NCBI GenBank assembly: GCA_011522945.1
Contig: WTHY01000169.1
Span: 1-6,145 of the forward strand
Origin: Alphaproteobacteria bacterium
GTDB taxonomy: Bacteria; Pseudomonadota; Alphaproteobacteria; Puniceispirillales; Puniceispirillaceae
Direction of reading: 5' to 3'
Length of the DNA: 6,145 nt
Under the pieces are notes generated by a model. That model worked only from the letters and a program-made list of their open reading frames with translations. It did no database searches and was not told the DNA's origin. Shown piece after piece: positions 1 to 5,839 of the stretch; position 1 is the first letter of the stretch; each line of letters begins with the position of its first letter. Made by a program: the position numbers and the translations under genes.

Positions 1-2
1 GC

Positions 3-464
3 CCAGATGATGTTGGTGAAATGGTACGTGTATTACGTATGCCTGTTGCCATTCTGCTTATGGTGGCGGCCTTATCAACAGGGCTGATCGCTGCCCGTGG
101 GCTTATCACAGCGCAAATCCCAGGTTTGATACCTGTCTATGATGTTGCTGGTCTTACGATTCGGCCAAATTTAGATCAATTGCAGGTTCAGGATTTAGAT
201 GCAGATTATTTCGGCGATGTTTTGCGCTTAAAAGGCCAGCTTGCCAATATAAGTAGTGTGAAAGCACATGCAGCCCCTTTGCAGGTGCGTGTTACAGATC
301 AAAATGGTCTTATTCTTGCTACAAGCCGTGTCATTCCTGAAAATCGATTTATCGATGCAGGTGGCCGCACAGAATTTTTTGTGCAGCTTGATATGCCGCC
401 AGGCCAGCAGGCAGAAATTAATATAACACCTCTATCTGAGCGACTAACACAGGCTGGATTTTAA
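3..464 (+). CDS. DUF3426-like membrane-anchored protein, 5' truncated by the window edge
   Basis: The reading frame is open from the first full codon (base 3) through an ATG at base 21 to TAA at 462-464, with no stop upstream, so the true start probably lies outside the window. Counting from the ATG at 21, residues 7-25 form one hydrophobic membrane segment (MPVAILLMVAALSTGLIAA). A roughly 100-residue beta-rich domain follows, with a G-Q-L-x-N segment at 72-76, V-R-V-T-D-x-N-G at 89-96 and a PPG turn at 126-128. This order (membrane helix, then a domain with 'G-x-(I/L)-x-N' and 'D-x-x-G') resembles the C-terminal half of DUF3426/FxLYD-type proteins, which in alphaproteobacteria usually carry an MJ0042 zinc ribbon at the N-terminus; that part is not visible. 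The C-terminal domain should sit in the periplasm. No enzymatic residues are recognisable and its function is unknown. It is convergent with lysA. The family call is by pattern and is moderately secure. Confidence 0.6.
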   Translation, partial: PDDVGEMVRVLRMPVAILLMVAALSTGLIAARGLITAQIPGLIPVYDVAGLTIRPNLDQLQVQDLDADYFGDVLRLKGQLANISSVKAHAAPLQVRVTDQNGLILATSRVIPENRFIDAGGRTEFFVQLDMPPGQQAEINITPLSERLTQAGF

Positions 465-485
465 CAGTCTAGATTTTAACAGTCT
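456..485 (+). repeat. 15-bp tandem duplication spanning the stop codon
   Basis: GATTTTAACAGTCT occurs at 457-470 and again at 472-485, a period of 15 bp with one mismatch per unit at the leading base. The first copy contains the TAA stop of the upstream gene (462-464). Because 15 is a multiple of three, the second copy places another in-frame TAA at 477-479. Bases 442-456 match the unit more weakly (about 9 of 15), suggesting an older copy inside the coding end. Confidence 0.8.
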
Positions 486-523
486 GGGTTGGCATGGCAT
501 TTGGCAATGCGGGTCACTAGCAA

Positions 524-619
524 CATGGTCTGGGGCCAACATGATCCGGGGCCAAAATGATCCGGAATTAAAATTATCTGGGACCAAAATGGTTTGAGGT
601 CAAAATGATCTGGAACCGG
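524..619. repeat. Degenerate 16-bp tandem repeat array, six copies
   Basis: Six consecutive 16-base units align without any insertion or deletion: CATGGTCTGGGGCCAA (524), CATGATCCGGGGCCAA (540), AATGATCCGGAATTAA (556), AATTATCTGGGACCAA (572), AATGGTTTGAGGTCAA (588), AATGATCTGGAACCGG (604). Against the consensus AATGATCTGGGGCCAA they match at 14, 14, 11, 14, 12 and 12 positions. Bases 493-507 (CATGGCATTTGGCAA) and 508-523 look like more decayed flanking units, and 620-635 is doubtful. The array fills the gap between two convergent genes, outside both reading frames. The 16-bp period is not a multiple of three, so a coding repeat is unlikely. No unique spacers exist, so this is not a CRISPR array. 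Confidence 0.85.
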
Positions 620-648
620 ATAATTGCCGGAATATCAGACAGCTCTGG

Positions 649-1947
649 TTAGGATGCGGCGAAGGGATTCGTTTCCAGCGCTAGCAAATCTGCAACAGTG
701 CGTCTTGGCCGAATCACATGAGCTGTTCCATCAAGCACCAGAATTTCAGCAGCCTCTGGGCGTGTATTATAATTGGACATCATCACAGCACCATAGGCAC
801 CAGCTGATCGCACAGCGATATAATCGCCAGAGGTGATAGATGGCAGCTGACGGTCTTGGCCAAGATAGTCGCCAGTCTCACAGACAGGTCCCACAATATC
901 TGCTGTAATCTGGCCTGACTTTATTTCCTGAGACATATCCCCATTCATAAGTACAGGCTCGATCTTGTGATAGGCCTCATAAAGTGTCGGGCGAATAAGA
1001 TCATTCATCGCACCGTCAACAATCACAAATTGTTTATCTGCGCCATCTTTTAAATAGAGTGTCGAGACAACCAAAATCCCTTGGTCAGCTGCAATAGACC
1101 GACCAGGCTCAAACCCTAAATCATAGCCTCGATTGGCAAAGATGCGGGCGACCATCTTACCATAGGCGTCAAAATCAGGTGTCGTCTCACAGTTGTAATC
1201 AACACCCAATCCACCACCGAGGTCTAATTGTGGTACATCACAGCCATTTTCCCTTAGCCTGTCTGCAAGCTCAAGCAAGGCCTGATAGGCTGTTTCAAAA
1301 GGCGCAAGTTTTGTCAGCTGTGATCCGATATGTACGGCAAGTCCGCATGGTTTGATGGAGTCTTGTGCACATAACCAATGATATAGCCGCTCAGCTTCTC
1401 CATCATCAGTTGAAATGCCAAATTTTGTATTGCGCTGCCCTGTTGAAATTTTCGCATGACTGCCAGGATCAACATTCACATTTACCCGCAGGGCAACGGG
1501 CGCAATGACGCCCATATCAGCAGCAATATCTGCAATAAGATGCAATTCTGCAGGAGATTCTGCATTTATTTGTCCAATTTTGGCTGATAGAGCCGCTCTG
1601 ATTTCATCCGAGGACTTACCAACCCCAGAAAAAACGATATGGTCAGGCGCAACACCAGCTTGCAGAGCCCGTTGCATTTCTCCGCCTGAAACAATATCGG
1701 CCCCTGCACCGGCCTGAGCTAAAAGGCTAAGGATGGCAAGGGCAGAATTCGCTTTGACTGCATAATGTACCTTTGTCTGATAGGGTGCGTCTTTGGGTGC
1801 TACAGCCTGTCTAAATTGCGAAAAATGCGAGAGAAATCCTGCGCCAGAATATAGGTAAACTGGTGTGCCATAGGACTCAGCCAACTCTGCAACATCTAGC
1901 CCATCAATCAGCAAGCGGCCATCTTCATCACGTGTAAAACCGGTCAT
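649..1947 (-). CDS. lysA: Diaminopimelate decarboxylase
   Basis: Catalyses the last step of lysine synthesis in the cytoplasm: meso-2,6-diaminopimelate to L-lysine and CO2, using pyridoxal phosphate. The 432-residue product has the usual family length and the fold type III architecture: an alanine-racemase-like barrel (about residues 30-285) and a C-terminal beta domain. Visible motifs are HYAVKAN at 61-67 with the PLP lysine at K65, HIGSQ at 206-210, the phosphate-binding glycine run LGGGLG at 243-248, EPGR at 280-283, DGAMNDLIRP at 311-320, CETGD at 356-360 with the catalytic cysteine C356 that acts across the dimer, and AGAYG at 382-386. All key residues are present. The ATG at 1947 lies 5 bases after the lptM stop, and no Shine-Dalgarno sequence is apparent before it, so translation is probably coupled to lptM. 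It is the last gene of the argH-lptM-lysA operon and convergent with the DUF3426-like gene. No convincing intrinsic terminator is seen after its stop. Confidence 0.98.
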   Translation of the reverse strand: MTGFTRDEDGRLLIDGLDVAELAESYGTPVYLYSGAGFLSHFSQFRQAVAPKDAPYQTKVHYAVKANSALAILSLLAQAGAGADIVSGGEMQRALQAGVAPDHIVFSGVGKSSDEIRAALSAKIGQINAESPAELHLIADIAADMGVIAPVALRVNVNVDPGSHAKISTGQRNTKFGISTDDGEAERLYHWLCAQDSIKPCGLAVHIGSQLTKLAPFETAYQALLELADRLRENGCDVPQLDLGGGLGVDYNCETTPDFDAYGKMVARIFANRGYDLGFEPGRSIAADQGILVVSTLYLKDGADKQFVIVDGAMNDLIRPTLYEAYHKIEPVLMNGDMSQEIKSGQITADIVGPVCETGDYLGQDRQLPSITSGDYIAVRSAGAYGAVMMSNYNTRPEAAEILVLDGTAHVIRPRRTVADLLALETNPFAAS

Positions 1948-1952
1948 GATGA

Positions 1953-2081
1953 CTACGATGTCTGGCTAGCAGCAGGCACTTCAGACGGGCGAATAGGGGC
2001 CCCGCGCTTACCACAAGCTGTGATGCTGGCAAGTGTAGACATCATCAAGATGACTAGTATCAGTTTTGTTAGATGCTGCAT
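1953..2081 (-). CDS. lptM: LptM/LppL/YifL-type small lipoprotein (42 aa)
   Basis: A short gene between argH and lysA encoding 42 residues. It begins MQHLTKLILVILMMSTLASI, a signal sequence with a positively charged start and hydrophobic core, followed by the lipobox I-T-A-C with the lipidated cysteine at residue 23. The mature part starts C-G-K-R-G-A-P and continues with a short proline- and alanine-rich tail. C-G-x-(K/R)-G-(P/A)-P right after the lipobox is the hallmark of the LptM/YifL family (lipoprotein-attachment-site family), which in E. coli promotes maturation of the LptD-LptE LPS translocon. In E. coli yifL sits before dapF, and in Pseudomonas lppL sits before lysA, so the position directly upstream of lysA supports the call. 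A strong GAGGAGG ribosome site lies 8 bases before the ATG. The tail is shorter than that of the E. coli protein. It starts 32 bases after the argH stop and ends 5 bases before lysA. Confidence 0.87.
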   Translation of the reverse strand: MQHLTKLILVILMMSTLASITACGKRGAPIRPSEVPAASQTS

Positions 2082-2089
2082 AATGTCAG

Positions 2090-2096
2090 CCTCCTC
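2090..2096 (-). promoter_or_regulatory. Strong ribosome binding site of lptM
   Basis: On the minus strand this reads GAGGAGG, the best Shine-Dalgarno match in the window, 8 bases before the lptM ATG at 2081. It is a main reason to accept this 42-codon gene as translated. It may also feed ribosomes to lysA, which lacks its own site. Confidence 0.8.
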
Positions 2097-2099
2097 TTT

Positions 2100-2112
2100 A
2101 CCCTGTTAGGGT
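2100..2112. other. Short dyad between argH and lptM
   Basis: ACCCT-gtt-AGGGT is a perfect 5-bp inverted repeat with a 3-base loop, one base beyond the argH stop codon and just upstream of the lptM ribosome site. It could be an mRNA hairpin at the cistron boundary (end protection or modest attenuation). It is too short and lacks a T-tract, so it is not a convincing terminator. Its function is inference only. Confidence 0.35.
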
Positions 2113-2113
2113 G

Positions 2114-3532
2114 TTATGCCAATTGAAACCGCGTCGCTGCATCTTGCAGGCGTGCGCGGGTTTCGCTTGGTGCTGTGCCACCAAAACTTGTACGTGCATT
2201 CAACGCATTATCAATACTAAGAACAGGCAGGATATCTGCTGTCAGGTCTGGTGCAACAGCCTGCATATCCGCAAGCGTGAGGGCTTCGAGCGCACATCCT
2301 TTCTGGTCAGCCAAGGCGACAATGGAGCCGCTAACATGATGGGCATCTCTGAAGGGCATTTTGAGCTCACGCACGAGATAGTCAGCTAAATCTGTCGCTG
2401 TGGGGTGGCCTTTTGCGAGGGCTGCACGCATAGCTTCAGGTTGCGCTTGCATGTCTGAAATCATGCCTGTCATGGCAGCAATCGCAATTGATAAATGCTG
2501 CTCTGCATCAAATACAGGTTCTTTATCTTCCTGCATGTCCTTGCCATAGGCGAGCGGCAGGCCTTTGAGGACGGTTAATAAGCTAATCAGGTCTCCCATG
2601 ATTCGACCTGGCTTTGCCCGCACCAGCTCAGCTGCATCAGGATTGCGCTTTTGTGGCATGATAGACGAGCCTGTTGTGAACGCATCTGAAAGCTGAATGA
2701 ATCCAAACCTGTCTGTTGACCAGATAACGATTTCTTCAGCCAGACGTGAGAGATGTGTTGCGCAAATAGAGGCAGCTGACAGAAATTCAACTGCGAAATC
2801 ACGGGCAGAGACAGCATCCATCGCATTTGCCATTGGCCTGTTAAAACCAAGCAAATCAGCTGTCTGATGTCTATCTATCGGAAAGGATGTTCCAGCAAGT
2901 GCTGCAGCCCCTAACGGTGATTCATTCACACGGCTTTGACAATCCATTAGACGCGCCCTGTCTCTGCCAAACATCTCAATATAGGCTGCAAGATGAAAGC
3001 CAAAGCTGATAGGCTGTGCGGTCTGTAAATGTGTATAGCCTGGCATTACGGTTGTGCAATGCTGTATGGCTTGGTCGTACAGCGCCTGTTGCAGGGCTTG
3101 CAGCATTTTATCAAGATCTGAAATACGTGTGCGCAACCATAGTCTGATATCTGTTGCGACCTGATCATTGCGAGAGCGCGCTGTATGAAGCCGTCTTGCT
3201 GGATCGCCTACAATTTCAGATAATCTTGTTTCGACATTCATATGGATATCTTCAAGTGCTTCTGAAAATACCATAGTGCCTGATGCAATCTCTGCTTCAA
3301 CCTGATCCAGACCGGATAGAATGGCTGTTAGATCAGATGCAGAAATGATGTTTTGGCTTGCTAGCATAGTCGCATGTGCACGCGAGCCAGCAATATCTTC
3401 TGCAAATAGCTTTTGGTCATACGCAATAGACGCGTTAATATCTTGCATCAATTGTGAGGGCCCGCCTGCAAAGCGTCCACCCCATATTGAGGAGGCAGGC
3501 TTTTTTGAGTTTGAGTCTTTTGGCTGCGTCAT
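2114..3532 (-). CDS. argH: Argininosuccinate lyase
   Basis: Splits argininosuccinate into L-arginine and fumarate, the final step of arginine synthesis; a cytoplasmic homotetramer of the fumarase/aspartase superfamily. With the ATG at 3532 the product is 472 residues, typical for the family. Visible landmarks: WGGRF at 17-21, EDIHMNVE at 94-101, HTARSRND at 116-123, GYTHLQTAQP at 165-174 with the conserved catalytic-region histidine H168, and the superfamily signature GSSIMPQKRN at 288-297 carrying the catalytic serine loop. A longer frame begins at a TTG (3550), adding six residues. The ATG is preferred because AGGA lies 9 bases before it, whereas the TTG has no ribosome site and would place that AGGA inside the gene. 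It is the first gene of the argH-lptM-lysA operon and divergent from tlpA across 43 bp. Confidence 0.98.
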   Translation of the reverse strand: MTQPKDSNSKKPASSIWGGRFAGGPSQLMQDINASIAYDQKLFAEDIAGSRAHATMLASQNIISASDLTAILSGLDQVEAEIASGTMVFSEALEDIHMNVETRLSEIVGDPARRLHTARSRNDQVATDIRLWLRTRISDLDKMLQALQQALYDQAIQHCTTVMPGYTHLQTAQPISFGFHLAAYIEMFGRDRARLMDCQSRVNESPLGAAALAGTSFPIDRHQTADLLGFNRPMANAMDAVSARDFAVEFLSAASICATHLSRLAEEIVIWSTDRFGFIQLSDAFTTGSSIMPQKRNPDAAELVRAKPGRIMGDLISLLTVLKGLPLAYGKDMQEDKEPVFDAEQHLSIAIAAMTGMISDMQAQPEAMRAALAKGHPTATDLADYLVRELKMPFRDAHHVSGSIVALADQKGCALEALTLADMQAVAPDLTADILPVLSIDNALNARTSFGGTAPSETRARLQDAATRFQLA

Positions 3533-3541
3533 TATGTGCGT

Positions 3542-3545
3542 TCCT
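3542..3545 (-). promoter_or_regulatory. argH ribosome binding site that decides the start
   Basis: Minus-strand AGGA (within ACAGGAACG) is 9 bases before the ATG at 3532. It lies downstream of the competing TTG at 3550, so it can serve only the ATG. Confidence 0.65.
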
Positions 3546-3561
3546 GTCAAAGCTAAATCGT

Positions 3562-3567
3562 TTTATA
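3562..3567 (-). promoter_or_regulatory. Possible argH -10 element
   Basis: Minus-strand TATAAA is a good -10 match 29 bases before the argH ATG, giving a leader of roughly 20 bases. The best -35 candidate at 17-base spacing (CTGATT) is poor. The core TTATAA (3563-3568) is self-complementary, so it could in principle serve both directions, though on the plus strand transcription would then begin almost at the tlpA ATG. This is a composition-based guess in a short divergent gap that must hold at least part of the argH promoter. Confidence 0.3.
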
Positions 3568-3575
3568 AGGTAGAA

Positions 3576-4157
3576 ATGCAGAAGAATCAGCCGAAAAATA
3601 CGAAATTTTGCTCACTAACGGGCCAAATACGCTTTTTTTGCCGCACTTATCTCACACTAATAGCTTATATCGTAATGATAACCAGCAATCCAGTATCAGC
3701 AGAGCCTCTGAAATTCGATGTTTTTGCCGAACCGCTTCCTGTGTCATCTATCATTGATGCAAGCGGCAATGCTGTAGCGCTAGCGGATTTTGCCGGTAAA
3801 CCCCTTATTGTGAATTTTTGGGCAACCTGGTGTGCGCCTTGTATCCATGAATTGCCAGCCCTGAATAGGGCGGCAGGTCTGCTTGCTGAGGATGCTGTGT
3901 TGCTTCTGGTTTCTGTTGACAGGGGCGGGGCAGAAAAAGCAGCACCGTTTTTGCAAGAGCGGGGTATAGAGTCTGTCCGTACAGCCTATGACCCAAAATC
4001 TGTTTGGGCCCGCGCACTCTCATTGCGCGGTTTACCGTCAACACTCATCATTTCAGGGGATCAGACATCTGTCTGGCTGGTGTCAGGTCCGGCTGAATGG
4101 GACACAGACATAGTGCTCAGCCAACTGCGTCAGCAGCTGGCTGAGGTAAATAAATAG
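3576..4157 (+). CDS. tlpA: TlpA-family periplasmic thiol-disulfide oxidoreductase
   Basis: A 193-residue thioredoxin-like protein exported to the periplasm. The N-terminus has a long basic region (about 24 residues), a hydrophobic stretch (TYLTLIAYIVMI) and a signal-peptidase-I-like site, P-V-S-A before E43; it could instead remain as an anchor. The thioredoxin domain follows: KPLIVNFWATWCAPC at 75-89 with the redox pair C86/C89, VSVDRG at 112-117, and the cis-proline loop GLPST at 152-156. The family reduces envelope disulfides, and TlpA of Bradyrhizobium supports cytochrome aa3 copper-site assembly. The GVPET(F) loop typical of CcmG is absent, so TlpA is preferred over a cytochrome c maturation role; the exact client is unknown. 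The ATG at 3576 has AAGG 5 bases upstream. The frame stays open back into argH antisense, but that extension has no coding logic. It is divergent from argH and convergent with etfA, whose stop codon begins 4 bases after this gene ends. Confidence 0.9.
   Translation: MQKNQPKNTKFCSLTGQIRFFCRTYLTLIAYIVMITSNPVSAEPLKFDVFAEPLPVSSIIDASGNAVALADFAGKPLIVNFWATWCAPCIHELPALNRAAGLLAEDAVLLLVSVDRGGAEKAAPFLQERGIESVRTAYDPKSVWARALSLRGLPSTLIISGDQTSVWLVSGPAEWDTDIVLSQLRQQLAEVNK
4116..4145. other. Perfect 8-bp inverted repeat at the tlpA 3' end
   Basis: CTCAGCCA (4116-4123) and TGGCTGAG (4138-4145) are exact reverse complements separated by 14 bases, inside the last codons of tlpA and ending 9 bases before its stop codon. 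In the etfBA transcript the same hairpin would lie 15-44 bases past the etfA stop. No T-tract follows on either strand, so it is not a classical intrinsic terminator. It may stabilise one or both mRNA 3' ends at this tight convergent junction, which is inference. Confidence 0.45.
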
Positions 4158-4160
4158 GTA

Positions 4161-5090
4161 TTAGCCGAGCTCGCCATCAAGAGCTGGTACAGCGTCAAAC
4201 AAATCTGCAACAAGACCGTAATCAGCAACCTGGAAGATTGGGGCTTCATCATCTTTGTTGATGGCCACAATGACTTTAGAGTCCTTCATACCAGCCAAAT
4301 GCTGAATTGCGCCTGAGATGCCAACAGCAACATATAGGTCTGGCGCGACAACTTTGCCTGTCTGGCCAACCTGATAGTCATTTGGCACGAAACCTGCATC
4401 AACAGCTGCGCGTGATGCGCCAACGGCAGCGCCCAACTTGTCAGCAACGGACTCAAGCATTGAGAAATTCGAGCCGTCCTGCATACCGCGGCCACCTGAG
4501 ATGACGATGCCAGCAGATGTCAGCTCTGGGCGCTCTGAGCTAGACAGCTCTGACTTTTCAAATGCAGATAGACCTGCATCACCAGTTGCTGAAACAGCTT
4601 CAATAGCAGCTGAGCCGTCTGTACCGACAGCTTCAAAAGCTGTTGCACGTACTGTGACAATTTTCAGAGCTTCAGATGAGCTTACTGTTGCCAACGCATT
4701 ACCAGCATAAATTGGGCGCTGGAATGTATCTGCATCAACTACCTGGATGATGTCAGAGATTTGCGCAACATCCTTTAGCGCTGCAACACGTGGCATGATA
4801 TTTTTACCATATGTTGTGGCAGGTGCCAGAATGTGGCTGTAACCATCTGCCATGCCCACGATAAGAGGGGCAATATTTTCTGCAAGACCGTTTGCATATT
4901 CAGCTGCATCTGCATGAAGAACACGAGACACGCCAGATGTCTTTGCAGCTTCTGCAGCAATAGCGTCTGTGCCTGAGCCAGCCACAAGCAGGTCGATATC
5001 GCCGCCAATTTCAGCAGCAGCTGCAACAGCGTTTAGCGTTGCGGCGGCTAGTGATGAACCGTCATGATCGCATAATACAAGAATAGCCAT
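4161..5090 (-). CDS. etfA: Electron transfer flavoprotein alpha subunit
   Basis: The 309-residue FAD-carrying subunit of the soluble ETF heterodimer. It accepts electrons from acyl-CoA and related dehydrogenases and passes them to ETF:quinone oxidoreductase. The N-terminal domain I (about 1-190) starts MAILVLCDHDGSSLAAAT. The C-terminal FAD domain contains VISGGRGM (196-203), GASRAAVDAGF (224-234) with the conserved FAD-region arginine R227, QTGKVVAPDLY (243-253), and the family signature LYVAVGISGAIQHLAG (252-267) continuing to the AIN at 276-278. All expected FAD-binding segments are intact and the length is normal. Its ATG overlaps the etfB stop by one base (TAATG), with AGGTGA 4 bases upstream inside etfB, so the two subunits are translated together in equal amounts. 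In many alphaproteobacteria a 3-hydroxybutyryl-CoA dehydrogenase gene follows; here tlpA faces it instead. Confidence 0.98.
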   Translation of the reverse strand: MAILVLCDHDGSSLAAATLNAVAAAAEIGGDIDLLVAGSGTDAIAAEAAKTSGVSRVLHADAAEYANGLAENIAPLIVGMADGYSHILAPATTYGKNIMPRVAALKDVAQISDIIQVVDADTFQRPIYAGNALATVSSSEALKIVTVRATAFEAVGTDGSAAIEAVSATGDAGLSAFEKSELSSSERPELTSAGIVISGGRGMQDGSNFSMLESVADKLGAAVGASRAAVDAGFVPNDYQVGQTGKVVAPDLYVAVGISGAIQHLAGMKDSKVIVAINKDDEAPIFQVADYGLVADLFDAVPALDGELG

Positions 5091-5839
5091 TATATCACCT
5101 TTGCTTCTGTCTTGAGTTTGTCAACTAGCTCTGATACTGAGCCAACTTTAATACCAGCTTCACGCGCAGCTGGCTCTTCAACTTTAACAACACTGAGGCG
5201 TGGTGCTGTATCAACACCAAGCTCATCTGCACTCACCGCATCAATCGGCTTTTTCTTCGCTTTCATGATGTTTGGAAGTGATGCATAGCGCGGTTCATTT
5301 AGACGCAAGTCAACAGAAATGACAGCTGGCATAGCCAGGCTTACATGCTCTAAACCACCATCAACTTCACGAATGACATTCACTTTATCGCCTGCAAGTT
5401 CGACGCCTGAAGCAAATGTGCCTTGTGACCAACCAAGTAGCGCTGACAGCATTTGACCTGTTTGGTTGCTATCATCATCAATAGCTTGCTTGCCACAAAG
5501 AACCAAACCTGGCTCTTCTTTAGCGACGATTGCTGCCAAAAGTTTTGCGACTGCGAGTGGCTCAACATCCTGGCTAGCTTCAATGTGAATGCCTCTATCA
5601 GCACCCATAGCTAGGCCGGTACGGATTGTTTCTTGGGATTGCGCCGGACCAATCGACACCAAAACAACCTCATCTGCATTGCCAGCTTCTTTAATACGAA
5701 GTGCCTGCTCGACAGCGATTTCATCAAATGGGTTCATAGCCATTTTTACATTGGCTAGCTCAACGCCCGATTGATCTGCCTTAACACGTACCTTGACGTT
5801 ATAGTCAATGACGCGTTTTACCGGAACGAGAATTTTCAT
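5090..5839 (-). CDS. etfB: Electron transfer flavoprotein beta subunit
   Basis: The 249-residue partner of EtfA, which binds AMP structurally and docks the dehydrogenases. The start MKILVPVKRVIDYNVKVRVK is typical. Conserved segments: MNPFDEIAVEQALRIKE at 35-51, CGKQAIDDDSNQTGQM at 115-130 (nucleotide region), the ETF-beta signature from V155 to S175 with EVDGGLEH at 158-165, and the recognition loop LNEPRYASLPNIMKAKKK at 180-197, nearly identical to the mitochondrial loop that anchors acyl-CoA dehydrogenases. This loop and the AMP-type nucleotide region point to a housekeeping group I ETF rather than an electron-bifurcating one. AGGGG lies 6 bases before the ATG. It is the first gene of etfBA, 253 bases after the probable adenosyltransferase gene on the same strand, so it may have its own promoter. 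Confidence 0.98.
   Translation of the reverse strand: MKILVPVKRVIDYNVKVRVKADQSGVELANVKMAMNPFDEIAVEQALRIKEAGNADEVVLVSIGPAQSQETIRTGLAMGADRGIHIEASQDVEPLAVAKLLAAIVAKEEPGLVLCGKQAIDDDSNQTGQMLSALLGWSQGTFASGVELAGDKVNVIREVDGGLEHVSLAMPAVISVDLRLNEPRYASLPNIMKAKKKPIDAVSADELGVDTAPRLSVVKVEEPAAREAGIKVGSVSELVDKLKTEAKVI
5095..5100 (-). promoter_or_regulatory. etfA ribosome binding site inside etfB
   Basis: Minus-strand AGGTGA (in AAAGGTGAT) covers the last sense codons of etfB and sits 4 bases before the etfA ATG. With the TAATG stop-start overlap it fits coupled translation of the two subunits. Confidence 0.7.

Noticed and set aside
524..619. CRISPR-like array
   Set aside because: Units are 16 bases, contiguous and degenerate, with no unique spacers and no cas gene nearby.
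617..630. CCGG-containing dyad past lysA as an intrinsic terminator
   Set aside because: Only a 4-bp stem of self-complementary CCGG with no T-run directly after it; it overlaps the end of the repeat array.
624..836. 70-residue plus-strand reading frame over the lysA 3' end
   Set aside because: It overlaps conserved lysA codons in antisense, starts in the repeat-flanking region, and shows no recognisable domain.
3533..3550. TTG start for argH, adding six residues
   Set aside because: It has no ribosome site. The AGGA that fits the ATG at 3532 lies inside this extension.
3321..3575. Upstream extension of the tlpA reading frame, giving a 278-residue protein
   Set aside because: It runs antisense through the conserved N-terminal part of argH, lacks a ribosome site at its ATG, and would bury the signal peptide deep inside the protein. 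The ATG at 3576 with AAGG upstream fits an exported protein.
4116..4145. Bidirectional intrinsic terminator between tlpA and etfA
   Set aside because: The 8-bp stem is real, but the loop is 14 bases and no T-tract follows on either strand.
4307..4710. Plus-strand reading frames across etfA
   Set aside because: They are antisense shadows of the strongly conserved etfA FAD domain and neighbouring codons, without ribosome sites or recognisable domains.
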